Shown piece after piece: positions 35,263 to 43,297 of a stretch of DNA of 64,000 bases. This stretch comes from Bacteroidota bacterium (GTDB taxonomy: Bacteria > Bacteroidota > Bacteroidia > Bacteroidales > Cfx3-03): positions 4,080,675-4,144,674 of the forward strand of contig JACAUB010000001.1 of NCBI GenBank assembly GCA_013390605.1, read 5' to 3'. The notes below the pieces were generated by a model that saw only the letters and a program-made list of their open reading frames with translations, did not search any database and had not been told where the DNA came from. Made by a program: the position numbers and the translations under genes. Every line of letters starts with the position of its first letter. Within the stretch, counting starts at the first letter, position 1.

Positions 35263-38037
35263 ATGAAAAGAACGATCAAATCAATCTTCTTTCTTGTTCT
35301 ACTGGGGATATTAGGTTTGTCATCCTTTGCTCAGAATTACGATACAAAATCAACCCTGCCTGATGTAAAATCAGCGATTACAAAACAAGAGGCAAAAAAG
35401 AAATTACTAAAGAAGTCAAGTGTTGAGAATGTAATTATCGTTTATAAAACTCATTTCGATATAGGTTACTCTGAATTAGTACAACAGGTTTTACATGATT
35501 ACCGCACTTCTATGGCCGATCGGGTACTTGAGGCTATTGATAAAAACAGTAGTCAACCAAAAGACAAACAGTTTGTCTGGACCATTTCAGGATGGCCAAT
35601 GAAGCAGATACTCTGGGAAGGACAAGCACCTGAACGGAAGAAAAAAATTGAACAGGCCATTGCCGACGGCAACCTTGCAGTCCACGCTTTCCCCTTTACG
35701 ATGCATGCTGAGACCTCAGATGCAGAAGATCTGGTGCGAGGACTTAATATATCATCTACCATTGCCCGTAAATATGGGCTACCTCTCTCTACAAGTGCAA
35801 AAATGAGTGATGTACCGGGACAATCATGGATTATCCCTACCCTTTTCACTCATGCCGGTATTAAGTTTTATCACATGGGTGGTCCGGTTGTAAACATGGA
35901 ACTGGGATTGCCTCCCTTCTTCTGGTGGGAAGGTCCTGATGGATCTCGCCTACTCACCTTATATAATAATGGCTATGGTAGTGATCCATTACCACCTGCT
36001 AACTGGCCATATAAGACTTGGGTTTATGTCAATATGACCGGCGATAACCAAGGCCCCCCTAGTCCGGAAGTTGTTGCAAAAGATCTTGCCTTTTACAAAA
36101 ATCTGGGTATAAATGCCAAGGTTGGCAAGATGGATGATTTTGCCGAAATGGTTATGAAGGAAGACCTTAGTAAACTACCAGTTGTCCGTACCGATATTGG
36201 AGATCCATGGATTCATGGTTCTATGAGTATGCCTGAAGCTAGCAAACTGGCTCAAAATATCAGGCCATCTATAGGAGGACTGGATGAGTTATCGACGCTG
36301 GAATCCATCTGGGGTATTTATCGCCCCAACCTGAGCAAGGTAATATCTGAAGCATATGAGCAAAGCCTGCTTTATAGTGAACACACCTGGGGGCTTGCAA
36401 ATCAACATTATGTTAAAGTTCCTTATGGAAAAGAATGGCAAACGTTGTGGGAGCAAGGATTACCTCCACAGTACAGACTACTGGAGGAATCGTGGAGAGA
36501 TCATGCCGCTTATATTAACAATGTACAGAAACTAATTACAAACCCCTATCGTGATGCTATTGCATCGCTTGCCGACAATGTGAAGATTTCTGATAACAGG
36601 ATTGTTGTTTATAACCCGTTACCCTGGAAGCGTGATGCTGAAGTAGACCTTGATACACGACTTATATTTGGCAACAATTTTGTTTCTCTAAAACCGGTTG
36701 ATGGAGGCCCTGCGATTGCTGTTACACATGAATATCCAGCCATTGAGGATAAGGCTCCAATGTCCAGATTTGTTGCGAAAGATATTCCTGCAATGGGTTA
36801 TCGAACCTATATTGCATCCAAAGAACAGGTTGTAAGCCCAGAGCTACATGCCGATCCGGCATCAGGTATTATTGAAAGCCCATTCTTTAAAGTAATTATT
36901 GATGCTAAAAATGGTCGTATCGCCAGCATGATTGATAAAAAAACAGGAAGAGAATTGGTTGATGTCAATGCCCCACAAGGATTCGGTCAATACTTCTACG
37001 AACGATTCGGCTATAAACAACTTTCTGATTGGATTGATAAGTCACTCTATCCTCAATATCAGGCTCACAAATTTGCTTTTGTAGCTTATGACATGCCTCA
37101 GGATGTTCCTTATAGTTCAGCACTCCCACAACAGATGGAACTCACAATAGAAAAATCGGCTATCGATGTCAAGGCTGTGCTAACCGGCACAATCACTGGC
37201 CCGGGCCAACCTCAGAAGATTACTATGGTGCTAACTCTTTCAGGCTATACGCCTGCCGCCGACCTTGAAGTAAGCTGGCAAAAGCAACCCGATTCATGGC
37301 CTGAAACAGCCTGGATTTGTCTTCCTTTTAAATGCAACAATCCTAAGTTCCGCCTTGGCCGTCTTGGAGGAGATGTCGATCCGACCAAAGATATGACTGT
37401 TGACAATGCAAACTATCATCTATGGTGGGTTAACAACGGAGTTTCAGTTTATGACGAAAAAACAGGAGCAGGTGTTGGCATCTGTTCTCCTGATGCCCCA
37501 CTGGTGAGTCTTGGAGAACCTGGTGAATATAAATTCGACAAACGCTATGAACCGAAGAAGCCTTATATCTATCTGAATCTGTATAATAACCACTGGCGCA
37601 CGAACTTCCCGGCATGGATCGGTAATGGACAACGCATGAGTGCAAAAGTTCGAATATGGGCTTTTGACAACTATGATACGGAAAGTGCACTCTATACTCC
37701 CGCCATTGAAACGCGCGTACCGTTGCAGGTAGCCTGTTCAAAAGTAAAAAACGGAAATCTACCCGTTACGCAACAGGGACTATCACTCTCACGTAAGGGC
37801 ATAGCACTAACAGCCTTCGGCCCGAATCCTGACGGCGAGGGAACAATATTGCGGGTATGGGAACAAGTTGGAACAACAGGGAAGCTCGAAGTAACATTAC
37901 CCTTGGGTGCTACGTTTACAACAGCCCAACCGGTGAATCTCAGAGGCGAGAAACAAGGAGAATCAATCCCGCTAGTCAATGGAAAGTTCTTATTTGAGTT
38001 ACATGCTTATGCTCCCGCCAGCTTTCTTCTCAAATAA
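35263..38037 (+). CDS. GH38-like glycosidase with DUF5054-type organisation, exported
   Basis: A 924-residue protein with a signal peptide ending LSSFAQ. The amino-terminal half has the GH38/57-like deacetylase-type barrel: VYKTHFDIGYSEL (His about 64 and Asp about 66 in the HxD zinc motif), WTISGWPMKQ, HAFPFTMHAET, KMSDVPGQSW (Asp about 183, position of the family nucleophile), PFFWWEGPDGSRLLTLY, and ANQHYVKVPYGKEW. The second half is beta-rich, as in alpha-mannosidases. GH38 members hydrolyse alpha-mannosides, but this branch is divergent and its substrate is unknown to me. A good purine-rich ribosome site (AAAAGAAGG) precedes the ATG. Last gene of the operon; a 25-bp hairpin follows 36 bases after its stop. 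Confidence 0.8.
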   Translation: MKRTIKSIFFLVLLGILGLSSFAQNYDTKSTLPDVKSAITKQEAKKKLLKKSSVENVIIVYKTHFDIGYSELVQQVLHDYRTSMADRVLEAIDKNSSQPKDKQFVWTISGWPMKQILWEGQAPERKKKIEQAIADGNLAVHAFPFTMHAETSDAEDLVRGLNISSTIARKYGLPLSTSAKMSDVPGQSWIIPTLFTHAGIKFYHMGGPVVNMELGLPPFFWWEGPDGSRLLTLYNNGYGSDPLPPANWPYKTWVYVNMTGDNQGPPSPEVVAKDLAFYKNLGINAKVGKMDDFAEMVMKEDLSKLPVVRTDIGDPWIHGSMSMPEASKLAQNIRPSIGGLDELSTLESIWGIYRPNLSKVISEAYEQSLLYSEHTWGLANQHYVKVPYGKEWQTLWEQGLPPQYRLLEESWRDHAAYINNVQKLITNPYRDAIASLADNVKISDNRIVVYNPLPWKRDAEVDLDTRLIFGNNFVSLKPVDGGPAIAVTHEYPAIEDKAPMSRFVAKDIPAMGYRTYIASKEQVVSPELHADPASGIIESPFFKVIIDAKNGRIASMIDKKTGRELVDVNAPQGFGQYFYERFGYKQLSDWIDKSLYPQYQAHKFAFVAYDMPQDVPYSSALPQQMELTIEKSAIDVKAVLTGTITGPGQPQKITMVLTLSGYTPAADLEVSWQKQPDSWPETAWICLPFKCNNPKFRLGRLGGDVDPTKDMTVDNANYHLWWVNNGVSVYDEKTGAGVGICSPDAPLVSLGEPGEYKFDKRYEPKKPYIYLNLYNNHWRTNFPAWIGNGQRMSAKVRIWAFDNYDTESALYTPAIETRVPLQVACSKVKNGNLPVTQQGLSLSRKGIALTAFGPNPDGEGTILRVWEQVGTTGKLEVTLPLGATFTTAQPVNLRGEKQGESIPLVNGKFLFELHAYAPASFLLK

Positions 38038-38072
38038 CCAGCCTATATGGATCAGATTTTTGAAAAAGTAGT

Positions 38073-38125
38073 TAGAGAAAGGATTGAGCTTAGCAAATGA
38101 TTTGCTAAGCTCAATCCTTTCTCTA
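38073..38125 (+). terminator. Perfect 25-bp hairpin ending the three-gene operon
   Basis: Arms 38073-38097 and 38101-38125 are exact reverse complements around a TGA loop, followed by TTTTCTAATTTC. It lies 36 bases after the GH38-like stop and before the C25 peptidase gene. The stem is unusually long for an intrinsic terminator. An open frame for the peptidase that starts inside the stem (TTG at 38084) is therefore discounted. Confidence 0.8.
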
Positions 38126-38171
38126 TTTTCTAATTTCTGGAATCTGTATTACCTTTCACCATTATTTGGAT

Positions 38172-38179
38172 TAAATTTG
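38172..38179 (+). promoter_or_regulatory. -7 promoter box of the C25 peptidase gene
   Basis: TAAATTTG matches TAnnTTTG exactly, 30 bases before the ATG at 38210 and downstream of the hairpin terminator. No convincing -33 element. Confidence 0.45.
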
Positions 38180-38209
38180 TGGGGTAATATCATCGCCTTC
38201 CTTATCAGC

Positions 38210-41200
38210 ATGCAGAAAGCTAAACTACGTTTCATCTACTTATTCACATTGCGGATTTTTATCATCTTGCTTTGTAGTGAATTCGTGTTTCTACAGTCAG
38301 CGAGAGCACAGACAAACCTAGGTCAAAAAGTAGTGCTGACATCAGGCCTGACCGGCTTTAAGGTTACACGTAACACGGCTATAAGCTTTCGGTTTACAAG
38401 TTCACTTACTGCTTTATCCGCCTTTGAACAGAACACTGCAAAAGGATTTTTCAGTGTGGTAGGAGCTGATGGATATGCCTCATCACCCAAAGCTGGGAAT
38501 CCTGCACTACCGGTTTTAAATAAGATGATTGAGGTACCACTGGATGCAACAATTCGTATAACCATCATTCGGGCCGTTTATCATGAATATAGTTTAAAAG
38601 ATCTAGGCTTACGATATGCCATCATTCCAACCCAACTTCCTGTTGCAAAAAATAATACTGATCCTAATACAATTCCTTTTCTGCAAAACCAGACAGTTTA
38701 TTCTACAGATAGTTATGGGGATACTGTGTTAATCAAGACATCCGAATCGGGCATTATTAGAGGATCTCGTATTATGCGACTGGAAATTACACCAGTTTTA
38801 TATAACCCGGTGACACAAAAACTGAAGATCTGTACACAGCTTGAAGCGGAAATTTCTTATTCCATCCCCAAGACGGAATCAATTAGTAATCTCTATTCCC
38901 CTTTCTTTGAGCCACTTTTTAATCTCACGGCCAACCACACAGCACCTTCGCAAAAGGCATTGATTACGGCACAACCCGTTACATACGTTATAGTAGCTCC
39001 TCCCCTCTTTAAAGATGCGCTACAACCCTTTGTCCGTTGGAAGACAAAGAAAGGATTCAATGTAATTGAGGCTTATACAGACAATCCGGCAGTGGGCAAT
39101 ACATCTGCTTCGATAAAAGCTTATCTCAAAAATCTCTATCTCAATCCGCCTCAGGGGATGAGTGCGCCAAGTTTTCTGTTAATAGCAGGCGATGTGGATC
39201 AAATTGCTCCTTTCCATTCAGATCTGCAACAGCATGTTACCGATCTCTATTTTGCAGAATATACCGGTGATAAGCTTCCCGAACTTTTCTATGGTCGCTT
39301 TCCGGCAGCTAATGTCACGGAGCTGCAGACCATGATCAATAAGACGCTGGAATATGAGCAGTATTCGATGCCTGATCCCTCCTATCTTGGAAAGGCGGCC
39401 CTGATTTCGGGTGCCGATCAGAGCCACCAGCTCAACTGGAGCAATGGACAGATAAGATATGCCAGTGAGAATTACTTTAACGCATCGCAAAATATTGATG
39501 CGGCAGTTGTGTTGCAACCCTCTGTGACTACCGATATAACCAAAGCAATGCAGTACATTGCTTCGGGAGTGGGCTTTGCCAACTATACCGCGCACTGTAG
39601 CGCTGCCGGGTGGGCCGATCCACGACTGAATACCAACGAACTCTCTAATCTTCAAAACGATCATAAGTATATGCTGATGATTGGGAACTGCTGTCAGAGT
39701 GGAAAGTTTGATCAGGACTGTCTCGCTAAGGCAGTGATGAAACTTGCAGGAAAAGGAGCCATCGGTTATATTGGAGGATCTGATGATACATACTGGGATG
39801 AGGACTTCTGGTGGAGCTGCGGATTTAAGGCTATTACCGGAAACCCTTCATACGATGCACTTCACCCCGGCGTTTATGACGGAGCCTTTCATACCCATAA
39901 CGAAGGAACTGACAAATGGTTTATAACCATGGGACAGCTAACTATGGCAGGAAATCTAGCCGTAGAACAGTCTAATTCAACACTTAAAGATTACTATTGG
40001 GAGGTTTACAACCTGATGGGTGACCCTTCTCTATCAATGTATTATGGAATTCCTAAAACGATACAAGCATCATATCAACCTTTACTGCCTATTGGTTCAA
40101 CCAGTTTCCTGATTCAAACAGAACCCAATGCTTACGCGGCAGTCTCGATGAATGGAAAGTTGTATGGTGCTGCCATAGCCGGTGCAGATGGTGTGGCAGT
40201 GGTTAAATTAAACCCCATTACTGAGGCCGGCGATGCAGATGTAGTGGTTACCATGCAAAACAGACAACCTAAAATAGGAACACTGCGGGTAGACTCACCA
40301 CAAGGGGCTTATCTGTTGCTCGACTCCTACACTATTCATGATGTCGTAGGGAACAATGATGGCTTTGCTGATTATGGCGAAGAACCCATGTTGAATATTA
40401 AGATTAAGAACTTCGGACAAGTAGCATCCGGCTTGTTAACCTTGAAACTAACTTCAGATGATCCAATGATCGTTGTAAAACAGCCGAAAGCAAACTGGGG
40501 TTCAATCGCAACGGGGGCGTTGGCAACCCTTAATGATGCTTTTACATTAGCCATTGACTCTTTGGTAACAGACAAATATATCGCCAATCTAACATTGGAG
40601 GTTACAGATGGAACTACTACCTGGAAATCAAGATTCACCCTACCCATCCGATCCAGAAATCTGGAAGCTGGAACAGAGATAGTGAACGATGCCGCTCCGG
40701 GAAATGGCAACGGACTACCAGATCCAGGTGAAACCTTTGTCTTGCGCATCCCAATTATAAATAGCGGACAGAGTGGGGCTACCGGGTGTATTGCCTCTAT
40801 AAGTTCAGATAATCAATATTTTACTATTAGCAATTCCTCCATCACTTTGGGTTATATGGCTTCGGGAGCGCAACAATATGCTGAGTTTAGTATTAATGCG
40901 GCAACCAATGCCCCTATCGGGACCATGGGTAAGTTAACGCTGGTGCTAAAAGCAAAAGGGAAATATAACATTTCGAAAGATTACGTGCTCTCCATTGGTA
41001 AGATTGGTGAAGACTTTGAAGCAAACAATTTTGATCGTCTGCCCTGGGAACAGAGTGGCGCACTTCCATGGGTTATTACCAATGCTAATCCTCAGCAGGG
41101 AACCTTTTGTGCCCGGTCGGGAGCAATTACCCATGCTCAATCTTCAACACTGAGCATTACCTTCAATATATTACGCGACGGACAGATTTCTTTCTACCGA

Positions 41201-42928
41201 AAGGTTTCATCAGAAGCCGGATACGACCGTTTACTCTTTTATATTGATGATCGACTAGTAGCAGAATACTCCGGACAACAAGATTGGGAAAAAGTTAACT
41301 TTGATGTAGTGGCTGGTCAGCATAGTTTTCGATGGACCTACTTAAAGGATGGTGCTACAAGTGTAGGAAGCGATTGTGCATGGATCGATAACATTGTCTT
41401 CCCACAAGTGAATACAGCACCGCTAATCCGGTTTGGTGCATTGGTCATTAATGACGACACCGGCAATAAAAATGGACAACTTGATCCGGGTGAGAACGTT
41501 ACATTGGTGTTACCGGTAGATAATAACGGACTGACTCCATCAACCGGTACAACATTAAATCTTACATGTAATAGTCCTTACATCACATTAAGTCAATCGA
41601 ATATAACGCTGGGCGATATGGTGAGAGGAACCATCAACGCTACACGGTTTAATGCTACGGTTTCCAGCACAGCACCAAAAGGTGCTGCCGTAGACTTTGA
41701 ATACAAATTAACTGCTGGAAACTGTTCGGCACAGAAAGGTTTTACCCGGATTATTGGAAATCCTCCACTTGTTGAAGATTTTGAAAAAGGGAACTTCACA
41801 ACACTAAATTGGTTGAGTGGAGGCAACAAGCCATGGATTATTGAAAACACCTCCACCTCGCTGACCGGAAAGTTCTCAGCCCGCTCCGGAGCCATTGGCG
41901 ATCTGCAAAACTCAGACCTGTTGATTACACTCGAGGTAGTTTCGGATGATTCTATTCGTTTTTGGTTGAAGACATCAACCGAGAAACAGGCTGATTATTT
42001 AAAATTCTTTATCGACAATCAAGAAAAGGGAACTTGGTCAAGCGAAACCGATTGGAGCAGAATAGCATTTGCCGTAGGTCCCGGTATTCATACTTTTAAA
42101 TGGAGTTATCAGAAAGACTATAGTAATCTCTCTGGTAGTGATGCTGTTTGGATTGATAACATTCAATTTCCACCCGTATCTCCTTCAGTTCCTCTGGCTA
42201 TATTAGCAGCGGTAGATCCAGTAAAGATCTGTCAGTCTGAAAGTGCTGTTCTCTCTGTCAAAGCCAGCGGAGGAACAGGTGTTTATAGTTACAGTTGGAA
42301 ACCATCAACAGGACTTGATAATCCGTTATCAGCTACGCCTATTACCACTCCCAGTGCCTCAACAGCCTACACGGTAGAGGTTAATGATGGAAACGTAAGT
42401 AGCTCGGCTACAGTAACGATAACCGTATTACCTCGACCGGATAAACCTGCTATTACGATTTCTACTGATGGAAAATCATTAGTTTCCAGTTCATTACAAG
42501 GTAACCAATGGTATAAAGAGACAACCCTTATTCAGGGGGCTACTAATTCAAGTTATACACCTACTGAAAATGGAAAATATTATGTGCGGGTAATCGACTA
42601 TGCAAAATGCCAAAGTGACCTTTCTGATATGTTTCTTTATCCTCCATTGGGATTGCCTGAAGACAAACTAGTTCCTCTTCTTACCTATTCACCAAATCCG
42701 TTTGCAGGTACGCTGAATATCAGCTATACGCTTCGTTCGGCTACACCCGTAAGCCTGATGGTGTCCGATATAACAGGTCGTTGTTTGAAACAGCTGGTTT
42801 ATGAGGCACAACAACAGCCTGCTACCTATCAGATTGATGCAGGATTAGGTTCTTTGCAAAATGGTGTTTATTTGTTGATACTAAAGACAAAAGATAAAAG
42901 CATTATTAAAAGAGTCGTGAAGAATTAA
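38210..42928 (+). CDS. Gingipain-like C25 cysteine peptidase with type IX secretion tail
   Basis: A 1572-residue secreted protease read from the ATG at 38210, which leads into a signal peptide ending SARAQ. Order: gingipain-type propeptide (about 40-270); peptidase C25 domain (about 290-640) with catalytic His in NYTAHCSAAGW and Cys in MIGNCCQSGKF, then GDPSLSMYYG; beta-sandwich modules (about 700-950); two copies of a 135-residue domain like the cleaved-adhesin/MAM type, opening EDFEANNFDRLPW and EDFEKGNFTTLNW and both closing WIDNI-FP; an immunoglobulin-like module with two PKD-like strands; and a C-terminal sorting domain (YSPNPFAGTLNISY, ending KRVVKN). It should be exported by T9SS and attached or released at the surface. 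It has its own promoter and is not cotranscribed with the upstream operon. Confidence 0.92.
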   Translation: MQKAKLRFIYLFTLRIFIILLCSEFVFLQSARAQTNLGQKVVLTSGLTGFKVTRNTAISFRFTSSLTALSAFEQNTAKGFFSVVGADGYASSPKAGNPALPVLNKMIEVPLDATIRITIIRAVYHEYSLKDLGLRYAIIPTQLPVAKNNTDPNTIPFLQNQTVYSTDSYGDTVLIKTSESGIIRGSRIMRLEITPVLYNPVTQKLKICTQLEAEISYSIPKTESISNLYSPFFEPLFNLTANHTAPSQKALITAQPVTYVIVAPPLFKDALQPFVRWKTKKGFNVIEAYTDNPAVGNTSASIKAYLKNLYLNPPQGMSAPSFLLIAGDVDQIAPFHSDLQQHVTDLYFAEYTGDKLPELFYGRFPAANVTELQTMINKTLEYEQYSMPDPSYLGKAALISGADQSHQLNWSNGQIRYASENYFNASQNIDAAVVLQPSVTTDITKAMQYIASGVGFANYTAHCSAAGWADPRLNTNELSNLQNDHKYMLMIGNCCQSGKFDQDCLAKAVMKLAGKGAIGYIGGSDDTYWDEDFWWSCGFKAITGNPSYDALHPGVYDGAFHTHNEGTDKWFITMGQLTMAGNLAVEQSNSTLKDYYWEVYNLMGDPSLSMYYGIPKTIQASYQPLLPIGSTSFLIQTEPNAYAAVSMNGKLYGAAIAGADGVAVVKLNPITEAGDADVVVTMQNRQPKIGTLRVDSPQGAYLLLDSYTIHDVVGNNDGFADYGEEPMLNIKIKNFGQVASGLLTLKLTSDDPMIVVKQPKANWGSIATGALATLNDAFTLAIDSLVTDKYIANLTLEVTDGTTTWKSRFTLPIRSRNLEAGTEIVNDAAPGNGNGLPDPGETFVLRIPIINSGQSGATGCIASISSDNQYFTISNSSITLGYMASGAQQYAEFSINAATNAPIGTMGKLTLVLKAKGKYNISKDYVLSIGKIGEDFEANNFDRLPWEQSGALPWVITNANPQQGTFCARSGAITHAQSSTLSITFNILRDGQISFYRKVSSEAGYDRLLFYIDDRLVAEYSGQQDWEKVNFDVVAGQHSFRWTYLKDGATSVGSDCAWIDNIVFPQVNTAPLIRFGALVINDDTGNKNGQLDPGENVTLVLPVDNNGLTPSTGTTLNLTCNSPYITLSQSNITLGDMVRGTINATRFNATVSSTAPKGAAVDFEYKLTAGNCSAQKGFTRIIGNPPLVEDFEKGNFTTLNWLSGGNKPWIIENTSTSLTGKFSARSGAIGDLQNSDLLITLEVVSDDSIRFWLKTSTEKQADYLKFFIDNQEKGTWSSETDWSRIAFAVGPGIHTFKWSYQKDYSNLSGSDAVWIDNIQFPPVSPSVPLAILAAVDPVKICQSESAVLSVKASGGTGVYSYSWKPSTGLDNPLSATPITTPSASTAYTVEVNDGNVSSSATVTITVLPRPDKPAITISTDGKSLVSSSLQGNQWYKETTLIQGATNSSYTPTENGKYYVRVIDYAKCQSDLSDMFLYPPLGLPEDKLVPLLTYSPNPFAGTLNISYTLRSATPVSLMVSDITGRCLKQLVYEAQQQPATYQIDAGLGSLQNGVYLLILKTKDKSIIKRVVKN

Positions 42929-42997
42929 CAACGCCGGATTAAGCAGAAAAGCTGGATCGGATTTATCATTCTAAAATAAATCGTTAGAATAAAATAC

Positions 42998-43032
42998 TGT
43001 CATTTCAGTTACCTGAAGTAATCTTCTAAAAG
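42998..43032. repeat. Remnant of a TGTCATTTC-type intergenic repeat
   Basis: Starts TGTCATTTCAGTTACCTGAA and ends AATCTTCTAAAA; resembles 5255-5288, which reads TGTCATTTCGAGTTACAGAA then AATCTTTTAAAA. Sequences of this class are scattered in Bacteroidota genomes; origin unknown. Confidence 0.4.
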
Positions 43033-43148
43033 CAACATTGCATTTCAATATAGATCGCGCGCGCACTACGATAGTAATAATGATGGTGGTCGGGATATAC
43101 GCTTTCAGTATTTATACCTGATATATAAACACTTAAAACTTAAAAAAA

Positions 43149-43187
43149 TACTGCCCCCGAATGTAAATATACATTTCGGGGGCAGTA
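43149..43187. terminator. Bidirectional terminator between C25 and GH31 genes
   Basis: TACTGCCCCCGAA pairs with TTCGGGGGCAGTA; TGTA and TACA extend the stem with a small bulge around an AATA loop. A-run on the left and short T/A context on both sides fit use by both convergent genes. Confidence 0.8.
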
Positions 43188-43196
43188 AAAGGTTAA

Positions 43197-43282
43197 GATG
43201 AAACGAGCATGTTTTACATAGACAAAAACTGTAGCAAATTTAATATGCTAGTTCCATACGACTTATAAAAACAAATTAATTA
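43197..43282 (+). repeat. Interspersed ~90-nt repeat, copy A
   Basis: Shares GATGAAACGAG, ATGTTTTACATAGACAAA, AAATTTAATATGC and AGTTCCAT with copies B and C; its right third is the most diverged of the three. Lies just past the terminator, downstream of the GH31 gene. Confidence 0.75.
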
Positions 43283-43297
43283 CGTGTGAAATATTCT

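Larger units (their letters stand above)
42929..43297. other. Intergenic between convergent C25 and GH31 genes
   Basis: Contains, in order, a TGTCATTTC-class repeat remnant (42998-43032), a GC-rich GCGCGCGC patch near 43060, a bidirectional terminator (43149-43187) and copy A of the 90-nt interspersed repeat (43197-43282). No gene seen. Confidence 0.55.

Noticed and set aside
38084..38209. Forty-two-residue N-terminal extension of the C25 peptidase from a TTG
   Set aside because: The extension lies within the 25-bp hairpin and the promoter box; the ATG at 38210 gives a normal signal peptide.
43055..43072. GCGCGCGC patch as a possible origin or Z-DNA element
   Set aside because: A single short alternating run with nothing else around it is not enough evidence.
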